NCBI GenBank assembly: GCA_002633005.1
Contig: NMRA01000230.1
Coordinates: forward strand, 189,453-253,452
Length of the DNA: 64,000 nucleotides
Direction of reading: 5' to 3'
From: Phoronis australis
Lineage: Eukaryota; Phoronida; Phoronidae
Shown here: positions 48,701 through 59,249 of the stretch, one piece after another
Position numbering within the stretch: position 1 is the first letter of the stretch
Layout: every line of letters starts with the position of its first letter
Notes under the pieces: generated by a model
Database searches by the model: none
What the model was told of the DNA's origin: nothing
The model's input: only the letters and a program-made list of their open reading frames with translations
Made by a program: the position numbers and the translations under genes

Positions 48701-51700
48701 TAGGTCTAGCAGTGGGCTATTGTCAACAATTTTTTTCATGATGCTGTTTTCAAACTTTTTAAGATTCCTTGGTTAATGTAACATAGTCATTTATAAGGAA
48801 GGTTTTGTCTCATTTCAAGTCACTCAAAATTAAAACAAGACATCTTTGATAGTTACCAAGTAGTAATACCATCAGAAAACTGAGAATAATTTTCTTTACT
48901 CTAAACAGCAAGCACCGTATCTATCAAAAAACTGACAGCAGTGTCCAGTAACACTAAGCGGAATGTGTAGTGGTCATCAGAAATGAAGTTTGCCAGAACA
49001 CGGTCACTTTTTGGGGCCCTGATTTTCCACGATAATAGAAAATGAGACGAGAGTTCATGGAATATGCCTTCTCTCTCGGAATTGTAGGGTTTGAGTGGAA
49101 TTTTCGTTCATAGATACTTTCGTGATTCTAATATTATTGGGGTTGTAATTACCAAATCTTGAAAGTTTAATCCATCAAATTCCACGATTTTGACTTCATT
49201 CAACAACTGTCTTGCCACATACATGTTCAGATAGCAGGCACTGCTCTTTTTGCCAATTTTGAGAAACGTTATTGCCAGTTGAAATAATAACATGTTACAA
49301 GTGGTTTCTTCAGTGCAGAAATTTCTGCTCGGAATTCCAGCGCAGAAATTTCTGCGCAGCAGAATTCCAGCGCTGAAATTTCTGAGCAGCAGAATTCCAG
49401 TGCAGAAATTTCTGCACAGCAGAATTCCAGCGCTGAAATTTCTGCGCAGCAGAATTCCAGTGCAGAAATTTCTGCGCAGCAGAATTCCAGTGCAGAAATT
49501 TTTGCGCAGCAGAATTCCAGTGCAGAAATTTCTGTGTTGGAATTGTGCACAGAAATTTCGGCACATGATACAAGAGAGGGCTGAAATGCAATAGAATATA
49601 TCAATTTTTAAGCCAAAATGATGGAAATCCAGGCGAAGAAAAAATCTGCATCTTTTCAAGCACAAAAAGGGAATGAGTGGAAATTCCCTTTTTAAAATGG
49701 AAAGTGTTTTAAATAGAACATGCAATATGTTATTGGCACAACGGAGCAGTAGCATTATTCAACTGAGGGAGTTAGGTGTTACTTTGAGTATCTATTTCTC
49801 ACTTAGAAATAGTAAAGCAGTATTTGCTAAGGGCTGTTCCAGTAAAATCTGTATGGGAGGGGGGAAGGCACCTTTTTTCGCATGTTTTTCATTTATTTCT
49901 TCAGCCTACCACCCGTAATTTTTTATAAGTTTGAAATGCAACCACCCGTAATTTTTTTTGTTCTTGTGGTTGACTGCACAGGCGCTTGAGTTTATCTGTT
50001 CCTCCATCACCACTAATGTCATTCATTACTAAGAAAACGTATGTTTCTTATATATGGTTATTAGCCATCCAGAAATTCGAGCACCTGTGGTTAACTGGTG
50101 TTATGGGCAAGCCGATGAGGAGATCGGAGGGAGTGAAAAAGTCGGAGCTTTTTGCAAGTTGCATTTTTGTTTCAGTTTTTGATTCTGAATTTAAATCAAA
50201 CGCAACCACCCATAAATTTTTATTTCAGTTGCCTTCCCCCCCACACAGATTTTGCTGGAACAGCCCTAATTTACGCAACAAAAAATACAAAATCAGGGCC
50301 TGTGCACGTTCTAGTTGTAACATCCAACTGCTGGGTTATTTGTTAGGTTTGGCTGTAAAATTATACGTGGTGGATGAGTTTGGTAAGCTTAAGCCACCGG
50401 AATCAGACATGGAACGTAAACAGAGATACATTTCTATCTGTGTTTTATTTGGTGGACTTGCTTTTCAGTATTGTGTTATCAGGCTCGTCATCGATCAAAC
50501 CACTGCAATGCTAAAGAGGGTAACCCGTTTGGACCGTTCTGGGACAAGTTTGATATCGAGTTTGACAAGTCTGAGTTTTACGCGCCACTGTATTTTGACA
50601 CTTCGTCCCCTCGTACTAAGGAACAGTGGGACCGCAGGTAGATTTAATTTTTCATAGTGCATTTATGATTTTTATGAAGGAACTAAAAAAGTTACATAAA
50701 AGCAAAAAAGAAATGTTTCAAAAAGCTCTAAAAATGTTTTTGAGATTTTATCTTGGACATTTATATCAAAGGAAGTTTGGCCATGTTATTGATGCTGAAG
50801 TCACGTGACCCAATTAATGTCAGAAAGTAATACACCAATTCTACAGGTTCCCCCCAGAGAAGTACCCTGTGCTAGCGTTCGTCGGTGCCCCTGCCTCGTT
50901 CCCTGTTGAGCTTCACAACGAGCCCCTTCAGGCTCACCTCCAGTGGTCAGGTGAGATACAGAGACTGGCTCAGAACTACATCACGCGGGAGATTAGGAAG
51001 CCCTTTGTGGCTGTTCACTTCCGGCGTGGCTCCGACTTTGTAAGTTGTGTGTTTTTTACTGATTTTATATTCATATATTTTGTTAATTTCGATATTTGGC
51101 TACCACAACTATTTTTAAAATTTTCAATCATTTGTTATTGCCTGCTCCCAATGTGTCAGTCAGTACTTTTCTTTGCTTGATGAAAGCACCAATGTCTGTG
51201 TTTCATTTGCTTAAACTCTCACAGTGTGTTTAGTTATACCTAAGACTAACTGACAGTACATTGTTTGGGCCGAAAAAAGAAAAACGTTGATTATGGTCTC
51301 TGTTCTTTTGAAGAAAAAAGAAAAACGTTGATTATGGTCTCTGTTCTTTTGAAGAAAAAAGAAAAACGTTGATTATGATCTCTGTTCTTTTGAAAATCTA
51401 GTCGTTGGTACAGCATTTTTGGGTTTGTGTTAATTGGCAAAGCATGAGACTTTATTGTTTTCTCCTTCTCAGCATAACAAGGAGTACCCAGTTTGAGAGC
51501 TACTTGTGTGGCGGAAATGGGAAATAAAATTCTTTCCTTGACTTGTTTGAGAATTTTAATCAACATTTTTTACACTAGAGGGATGGTATGCAAGAGGTAT
51601 TGTGATGCAGAAATGTGCCTGGGAGAGGGGAGTGCTGCAGGTGCTGTGGTTCTGAAGATCAGGAAAATCATCTTTATGGAATAGAAAATGAGACTTTTTA

Positions 51701-53310
51701 ATTAATATAATGCAAAACTTCTTTGTGATTGCAGATATTTTAAATTTTTTGGCTAATTAAAAATTATTCTGACTTATTCTATATTGATTAAATATCACAA
51801 TTACAAAATCTGTATATTGCCCCCTCTTTTGGCTAAATTTGGGCCAAAATATTGTTTGAGACTTTTGAGGAATTACATTTCACATGAGAATGACTGTGTT
51901 AAGTATCATTTATTGAGAGACGTCTGCCAGAAAGAGAGCGTCTTTTACACTTTTCAAAATGTTAATACTGATAACCAATCCTAATGTGTTAATTCTGTAC
52001 ATATAATTAAATTGATTATGTCACCCATTCCACTCACTCAACAGGAGAACGCGTGTCGTCACGCTAAAGACAGTCCCCTGCTGTTCTCAGCGCGCCAGTG
52101 CCTGGGACCTAACAAAGAATATGGTGTAGTGACCAAGGAACTGTGTTACCCCTCGGACGACACTATCATTAATCAGCTGAGAGACACGGTGCAGAAGGTG
52201 GGGGCTAAGTCAGTGTACATCGCTACGGACTCGGACACCATGATGGATAAATTGAAGATTGTATTTGACCCTCTTAATGTAAGTGTGTGATAGATGGGGT
52301 GGGGCATGGTGTCATTATGTACGAGCTGTTTCACACTTTCAAGCCGAGTGTATCTTGTTGGGAGGGGGGGGGGGGTGAGCTGCCACGTAAATTACTGATT
52401 CACACTCTATAATGGATCGACCCTTCTAGGTAGGCGTACAATTTTTGGGCTGGGGTAAAGTTACTTGAGGAACATCCTTGACCCTGTCAAGGTTTGTGGG
52501 CGATACAGGGGATGGGGCTGTATGTTTGACCACCTCGAGGTAGGTGTACAATACAGGGGGCTGGGGTGAAGTCATTTTATTAACATATTTGACCCTCTAG
52601 ATGTTGTTTACTGGACCAATTGATGTGTCATTTCTGCTTATTTGCCTAATTAATATTTTTCTTTTTTTCAATTCTCCTTGAAAAAACTTTTTTGTTGTGA
52701 CTATGTTACTGAGCCGTTCAATCTTTCGTATTCCTTACTGTGATATGATTCTGTTTCCATTGTGCAAGTAAAAGACATAAAATTCAAATTTTAGACAGCT
52801 ATGGAGTGAAATGCCACTTTAAGTTTCGTCGGGTGTTGTATCACATGCATTAGAGCACGCCCAGTATTTTCTATGGGGATTAAATGTTTGAAATGGGTCA
52901 ACAACTATAATGGTAATTATTGTGTACTTTTTGTTTTTAACAATTTTTATTTTAAGTTCAGTGCTGTTACAATGGAGCACTCAAAACACATCTACCTTGT
53001 CATTGTTGAGTTCTGTATTGTACTTTTATTTCAAATTGCTACATAATTCTTTCTTCCTTGAATTACAAACAGCCATTGCAAGATTTTGGCATTTTTTATT
53101 TGGCGTCTTATTTCTTTCACCCTCCAGGTTAAACTCGTCGAGGGTATCAGCAGTTCACCCCATATTGACCTGTGCATTCTGGGACAGGCTGATCACTTCA
53201 TCGGCAACTGCGTCTCATCATTCACTGCGTTCGTTAAACGGGAACGTGATGTCAAGAGGAAGCCCAGCTCGTTCTGGGGGTTCTCTCCTAACGTTCACCG
53301 CGAGTTATAA
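45721..53310 (+). CDS. POFUT1: GDP-fucose protein O-fucosyltransferase 1 (7 exons)
   Basis: Exons: 45721-45823, 48048-48166, 48529-48652, 50469-50637, 50847-51039, 52045-52278, 53128-53310. All junctions are GT-AG and in phase; the product is 374 residues against 388 in human. Residues 1-21 are a signal peptide. Seen: [20 protein letters not shown] after the first junction (start of the GT-B fold), [28 protein letters not shown] (229-236, the GDP-fucose-binding arginine motif, human HLRIGSDW), YIATDSD, and the long C-terminal block [19 protein letters not shown] nearly identical to human. The last four residues are HREL, a KDEL-like retrieval signal (human ends RDEF). Known role: in the ER, transfers fucose from GDP-fucose to Ser/Thr in EGF-like repeats of Notch and other proteins, needed for Notch signalling. 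Introns 1 and 3 contain 30-bp minisatellites and transposons. Confidence 0.96.
45985..46055. repeat. Hairpin-forming inverted repeat in POFUT1 intron 1
   Basis: AACAGCTTATTATT (45985-45998) is perfectly complementary to AATAATAAGCTGTT (46042-46055), separated by 43 bases. Confidence 0.8.
46961..47380. repeat. 30-bp minisatellite, 14 copies
   Basis: An exact 30-bp unit with core CCACCACAGACCATAGTGTC and ending CAAATA is repeated 14 times in POFUT1 intron 1. Two kinds of variable sites are seen: ATAGTG or ATACTG, and CGACC, CCAGCC or CCACCC. Because 30 is a multiple of three, at least five reading frames stay open across the array; none has the features of a gene. Confidence 0.97.
47511..48020. 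mobile_element. Inverted-repeat element, CAGGGCTTGGAAT family, copy C
   Basis: It starts CAGGGCTTGGAATTTTCCGC and ends GGTCATTCCAAGCCCTG. At about 510 bp it is twice the size of copies A and B and has a different interior with repeated TTTCCGC. Its right end lies only 27 bases before POFUT1 exon 2. Confidence 0.75.
49309..49555. repeat. 30-bp palindromic minisatellite, about eight copies
   Basis: Unit AGCAGAATTCCAGTGCAGAA plus ATTTCTGCGC in POFUT1 intron 3. Several units contain the self-complementary GCGCAGAAATTTCTGCGC (18 bp) or GCAGAAATTTCTGC, and all contain GAATTC. Open in several frames only because of the period. Confidence 0.95.
49831..50266. mobile_element. PIF/Harbinger-type miniature element with TAA target duplication
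   Basis: Left end GGGCTGTTCCAGTAAAATCT and right end AGATTTTGCTGGAACAGCCC are inverted repeats; pairing continues through the poly-G/poly-C and AAGGCA blocks to about 40 bp. TAA directly flanks both ends (49828-49830 and 50267-50269), as known for PIF/Harbinger. The ACCACCCGTAATTTTTT-like block inside is tandemly repeated. No transposase. It sits in POFUT1 intron 3. Confidence 0.85.
51272..51393. repeat. 41-bp tandem repeat, three copies
   Basis: GAAGAAAAAAGAAAAACGTT followed by GATTATGGTCTCTGTTCTTTT repeats three times in POFUT1 intron 5 with almost no divergence, so it is recent. Confidence 0.92.
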
Positions 53311-56106
53311 CATTGGAATGTGTCTGTAGAGTGTTCTGGTGACGTGGAACAGTTATCCTTTGGAAAAAAATCTTGTTTTCAGCTCCAGACGACAGTTTCC
53401 AATTCCAGATATCAGTCTTATGTTAGACTTTTTAAGCGTTCCCATGGTATTTTGTGCAGTGTCATGACTCACATGCCAATTATCTACGATCACGTTTTAA
53501 GGAGTTGCTAAAACCAAATGGAACTACCCTCATTAATGGGTGCTAGAGAACCAAAATCTAACTCCTCTATTTCGTCTAATTTTTATTGCATTTCTTTTGA
53601 TAGATAATGACCCAAACCTAATTGTTCACGAGGAATTCAACTTGAGAAACCAAATATTTCGAAAAAACGCCAGTTTTGGTCCAGCATATAATAATTTATT
53701 TTACCCTGTGTTTCATTGCCCATGAAGTCATCGTTGAATCAGTAAATGCTTTGCTCTACACAAAAGGTCTTAGATCAGTTTTCCCGATAAGTACATTTCT
53801 TCATGAATGCGGTTCGTATACATATGCACTGATGAAGTACAAGATGCCATGATATGGCCAAGTTTTTAATGTTTAACACGCAGCTGGTGCTTTCTATTGT
53901 TGTAAGTCCTGCTCAGTTCTTGTTCCTTGTGACTGACTCAATGTCCACCAGGTGGTGCTAGTTTATAAAGGTCCCTCTTCACATCTAAATGGATTGAGAG
54001 CAGAAAGCAGTTCATCATTTGTGTGGTAAAGGGCAAATGTGATTTACCTGAATGCAGGTATTTCTAGTTGAAGGTCTTTGCTTTACTTGCAACACCTGGT
54101 GGATGTCAAGTTCTCCATTTGTGTATCTATGCTGGAATTAATTTGTGATCTGCCCAAAATACTATTTATGGACATGTGGGAATTTGTTGATATATTTTTG
54201 TCAGAGATGTAAAATTGAGTTCACTTACCATAAGTAAAGAACTTAATTTGTTTAGCGCATAGTTCAGTTGCGAATATTTTCTTTGTCTTGATTTTGACCG
54301 AATCTGTACTATTCCAGTGGTTTTCTTTCCTGGACATTGGGTTGAGTTATGCAAACATATCGTAAATATGCACAGCCACGGAACCTTGCTTTTCATTGAG
54401 GTTGAAATGTTATTTGTTAGACCCACTAGTGACTTATTTTTATATGTTCATGTTGACCTATGCACAATTATTTAGAGTGACATCTGGTGGCAAACAGGCA
54501 TGTGCCTAAACCTGTACAGTTAATGCAATAATGCAAACATGAAGGGACTGTTTTCAATGGCAATTTTTGTAGTAAAAGTGATCTAGTTAGGTAAAGTGGT
54601 CAAAGCAATGTTTAACTATGAACACGTTCGGTATTTTTTTATTTGTGACCAATTCTATAATTTACATAATTCTATTTTTCAGAGGCTTACCACATTGTTG
54701 GTAAAAGCGAAATAAATTTTCCTGACAGTTATTTTTGTTCAGAAATGTGACAAAACAAAACTTCACCTGTGCGCTATATTGAAGAATTTTTACTGTAGCT
54801 TGTTATGGATTTTGAGGTACACAGTGTACATTCTTAACCAGAAGATGGCTGAAATTTTTCTTTTTTGGCTGTCAATCAATTCGCATGTTATTCTTCAATT
54901 TGAGACTTTGAGGAATCTGAAGCAATCGTTCTTAAATATTTTGCTATTGCCTCTCCAGTATTACTCCAGTGTTATTATTATTATTATCATTATTATTATT
55001 ATATGGCTGCCTGACTGTGTAGTAGAATCTTTTAGTTTAGAGCTTTTACATAGAAAATGCATACCTGCCATTCTACACAGTCTAAGTACTAAGTAACAAT
55101 ACTGTTTAAGGTATATTGGGTGCTGTTCAGGTAATATGGCTGTTGTCTTGGGACATCCTGTTTCGATCCTTGCCAAATGCCAAGAGGTTTTGCGATTGTC
55201 ACAAAAATTTGAGTCTGTAAATTAGGTCGAGTTAACATATCTTGTTTTCGTGTTATTTTTTGATGTCATAAACTGCTCCTGCACTTGGTGGCCATTTTAT
55301 GCGCTGAAACAGCATTCAATACAATTTTAAAGTGAGTATGTCTCAGGTGTAGCTGTATAAGTGGTGTATTTGCCTGATTGAACTGTCTCAAACGTGTTTT
55401 ATGTTAGGTTGAAATTATCTTGTTTTTGTCCTTCGAAGGCATTGCAGTCTGGCTTTTAATTAAATTCCCCACGCAGCACTCGGTCAAGTTGAAATTGTAA
55501 ACTTTAAACTGGAATAATTATATATCAAGGCATGAGCAGCAAACCATACTTAAAGTGATTGATCTATCGCCAGCATTTTGAGTGACGGATTAACTGACCA
55601 ATCAGAACGCAGCATTCTTGGCACACCTTTGTTTCCAAGCCGCCATTTTATCCAACAAACAACACGTTGTCAGGTAAAACTTGTTGTTTGGCAGAGCTTG
55701 CGATAGGTCAATTAATGAGCTCCATTTGGTCCATGGTGTTGCCGTGTGCAATTTAAATACTGATTCGTGGTCAGTAAAGAACAAGCCCAAGGGGTTCCAT
55801 CCAAAACATGGATCAAAACAAAGGTGATCATAGATGGCGCTGCATGGGATTTAAAGAATAGCTACTGACAGACTCTGTTCTTTTGGTGAAACACTTCCTG
55901 GAAAGATTGCCTTCGGAGGCTGATAGAGCATTGATATCAATTAATGTTTTAAAGTTGTTTTGTAATTAGTTTGTGAAGTATTTTTAAGGCAAGAGTATAA
56001 TATGAGCATAATGGCTTGTAATCTGACTATGCATGATTTTATCCTTGTTATATTGAATGTTGACCTACCATATAGTTTACATTGTTTATAGGTTACATTA
56101 ATAACT
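53311..56106. other. POFUT1 3' UTR and intergenic DNA
   Basis: No further gene recognised. The first clear AATAAA I see is at 54712, so the POFUT1 3' UTR may be about 1.4 kb. A short ATT microsatellite lies at 54974-55003. Confidence 0.45.
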
Positions 56107-57131
56107 GGAGTTGAACAGTTTAGCCATAATTCAGTGCGTGTCTTTTTTACTTATGTCCTGCATACATTGTAGCAGTGCACAGAATAATTGTCTCCTTTTC
56201 AGTATTACTTGAAATTTCAATACATGTATATTTGTTGAGAAAATAAAAATTGCATTTACCAGGCTCCTATCTTTGATCTAGCCTGGGCTCAACAGAAGGG
56301 ATTTCCAGGATTTCAGATTTATTTATTTATGGGTCTTAAAACACTTTTCTAATACTACGGCTTTTTATGTTGACATTGGTTAATTCTGATAATGGAACTT
56401 CTTGGACCAAGTGATATTCTCTTCTCCCGGCAACTTATCACAACGACCGTGTGTTGCTATTCCAACTTGCAATTTAGAGTGGACAAGTTTATTACAAACT
56501 ACAAGTGGTCATGTTTTAAAGTACCCTCCCTCTATGTTAAATTGCTTTCCTTTCTTTGCATTCGTCAATTTAGAACACAAAATGAGTTTCATCAATTGAA
56601 GTCATATCAATTGGATATGGATATTTCACTAAATTGTAACCTTGTATAAATTTTCGATTTTTATTAACAATTTTTTCTCTTAAAAAATTATTCAACATCG
56701 CCGTGCAATCATTGAGCAGTGCATCATCAAAAATCTTACTGTATGTTTTAACTCAGCTGCATTTCGTCATATTTAGCCAGAAAATTAAACCTTCTATCCT
56801 GAAATGGGTACCTTGATGCTACCGTATTGTCAACTTTAAACTTCATTTTGAGTGCCAATTTCTGGGGAAAAAACCGTGACAAAAAATTCCAGACACTTAG
56901 TCGATAGAAATAAAGAGAACGTGTGCGTTCCTTATGTGGAGGTCTCCGTTAATTTTCATTATGTTCATGATAAAAAATCAAGACTTTCCTGAAAGCACGG
57001 TCACGCCGCAAATACAAATTCTAGGCACTTGAATCATTTGTGGCGAGTGAAAGTTTCTGCGACCACTAGGGATTTTGAAAATCTTTCCAATTCCTGTGAA
57101 TTGGTGTATTCAGAAACTATCGATTGCCACG
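56107..57131. repeat. First copy of a 1-kb duplicate at an assembly join
   Basis: Non-coding sequence starting TGGAGTTGAACAGTTTAGCC, repeated almost exactly after the n at 57132. Confidence 0.88.
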
Positions 57132-57132
57132 N

Positions 57133-58170
57133 TGGAGTTGAACAGTTTAGCCATAATTCAGTGCGTGTCTTTTTTACTTATGTCCTGCATACATTGTAGC
57201 AGTGCACAGAATAATTGTCTCCTTTTCAGTATTACTTGAAATTTCAATACATGTATATTTGTTGAGAAAATAAAAATTGCATTTACCAGGCTCCTATCTT
57301 TGATCTAGCCTGGGCTCAACAGAAGGGATTTTCAGGATTTCAGATTTATTTATTTATGGGTCTTAAAACACTTTTCTAATACTACGGCTTTTTATGTTGA
57401 CATTGGTTAATTCTGATAATGGAACTTCTTGGACCAAGTGATATTCTCTTCTCCGGGCAACTTATCACAACGACCGTGTGTTGCTATTCCAACTTGCAAT
57501 TTAGAGTGGACAAGTTTATTACAAACTACAAGTGGTCATGTTTTAAAGTACCCTCCCTCTATGTTAAAATTGCTTTCCTTTCTTTGCATTCATCAATTTA
57601 GAACACAAAATGAGTTTCATCAATTGAAGTCATATCAATTGGATATGGATATTTCACTAAATTGTAACCTTGTATAAATTTTCGATTTTTATTAACAATT
57701 TTTTCTCTTAAAAAATTATTCAACATCGCCGTGCAATCATTGCGCAGTGCATCATCAAAAATCTTACTGTATGTTTTGACTCAGCTGCATTTCGTCATAT
57801 TTAGCCAGAAAATTAAACCTTCTATCCTGAAATGGGTACCTTGATGCTACCGTATTGTCAACTTTAAACTTCATGTTGAGTGCCAATTTCTGGGGAAAAA
57901 AACGTGACAAAAAATTCCAGACACTTAGTCGATAGAAATACAGAGAACGTGTGCGTTCCTTATGGAGCCGGGGTCTCCGTCAACGGTTAATTTTCATTAT
58001 GTTCATGATAAAAAATCAAGACTTTCCTGAAAGCACGGTCACGCCGCAAATACAAATTCTAGGCACTTGAATCATTTGTGGCGAGTGAAAGTTTCTGCGA
58101 CCATTAGGGATTTTGAAAATCTTTCCAATTCCTGTGAATTGGTGTATTCAGAAACTGTCGATTGCCACGG
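57133..58170. repeat. Second copy of the 1-kb duplicate
   Basis: Repeats 56107-57131 with scattered single-base changes and a small insertion around 57965-57985, then continues into unique sequence at GATTGCCACGGTCGT. Confidence 0.88.
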
Positions 58171-58402
58171 TCGTAACTTCGGTTGCGGTTGGGCGATTTT
58201 GGCGATTCAAAAACTAAACATGATCACCATTTGACGAAGATTTCAGAAATGCTATTGGTTTATGTTCAAATGTGTTATAACTTAACTTTGAAGTTTATTT
58301 TTAACAGCAGGCCCCAGTCAGGGTACAATAGGAGGGCTTATTGGAGATATAGAGCAATTATTGAACAAAAGAGAGCTGGCACTCTAGCCATCAATGCCAG
58401 AA

Positions 58403-58501
58403 TAGTCGTCAGATACTGGCTACAGGGGTAAACTTCCCAACTTCTTGTTGGGCTAAAGAATCGAACAAGTTGGGAGTAACGGGAAAGCCCCGTAATGTTT
58501 T
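58403..58501 (+). repeat. Dispersed repeat with conserved hairpins, copy 2
   Basis: Matches 43393-43502: GGCTACAGGGGTAAACTTCC, the CCCAACTTCTT...AACAAGTTGGG stem (one mismatch), ACGGG...CCCGT and CCCCGTAATGTTTT. Just upstream, 58300-58431 is an open frame of basic residues (GYNRRAYWRYRAIIEQKRAG then RIVVRYWLQG and stop), so the repeat may be the 3' end of a mobile-element gene; I do not recognise the protein. Confidence 0.7.
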
Positions 58502-58997
58502 TCAACTGTATATGGGGGGGGGGGTATACCAACTCGAAGCGGAACCTAACTTAATTTAAAGCTCGTTGAGTAAATTACGAGAGAGAGAAATTGACAGGAA
58601 GAATATGTAACATGTGGGGGGGTTGATGTACTCAAAATTGTTGAAATACAAACTTATTGTGCAATTAAGTAGCAAATTTTCTACTCATACTTCGTCACTG
58701 AGAGTCGCCTGACTTAATTATTTCAAAAGCACGTCTATTGAATGCGTGTGAATTTCAATCCTACTTTATTTGGGGGGAAATTATTGTCTATAAAAACCTG
58801 AAAGTGTGTGCTGGTGCATTTGGACAACGGTATGAATTGGTAATTATCATAAAGCTAGGTCATTAGTAAGGAAAATTTTGTCAGCCGCCCGGTAAAACTG
58901 AGCTGAGCTTGTTGGTTCCCTTCAAATCAGTCTTTCGATTGTCGCGTGATGTCGCTGTGCACAATCCCCGCTCTCACTAGTTTGAAGATAAGAACGA

Positions 58998-59205
58998 ATG
59001 AGTAGGTCAAGAAGAAATGTTTTGAGCAACACTGGCGCAATGCCGTGGTTAACTCGACACCCATTCAGATATAGCCAAGCCATCGTATGTAAAATCCCGG
59101 ATTCCTTCAAAGATCACGCTTTGAGGTCCAACCCTGATGCCGTGGTTGATCTTGAAAAGGTCAGGAAGCAACATGACAACTATATTGACAGCTTGCGCGC
59201 AGTTG
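58998..59205 (+). CDS. DDAH-like dimethylarginine hydrolase, first exon only
   Basis: The ATG at 58998 opens a frame of 69 codons plus one base, ending G|GTAAG. The segment FRYSQAIVCKIPDSFKDHAL then RSNPDAVVDLEKVRKQHDNY and IDSLRAVG matches the N-terminus of dimethylarginine dimethylaminohydrolases (human DDAH1: [32 protein letters not shown]). An in-frame ATG at 59040 (MPWLTRHPFRYSQ) gives a start closer to other family members. Known role: hydrolyses asymmetric dimethylarginine to citrulline and dimethylamine, relieving inhibition of nitric oxide synthase; cytosolic. The exon with the DCVFVEDTAV block and the catalytic His and Cys is not seen before the end of the window, so the first intron exceeds 4.7 kb or the gene is broken. 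Confidence 0.8.
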
Positions 59206-59249
59206 GTAAGTTTTGATTTTCCGCGACACCAATGGCAATGCTAGCAGGT

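Noticed and set aside
49108-49755. A 215-codon minus-strand frame with repeated [10 protein letters not shown]
   Set aside because: It is the second 30-bp minisatellite in POFUT1 intron 3, with no domain or splice support.
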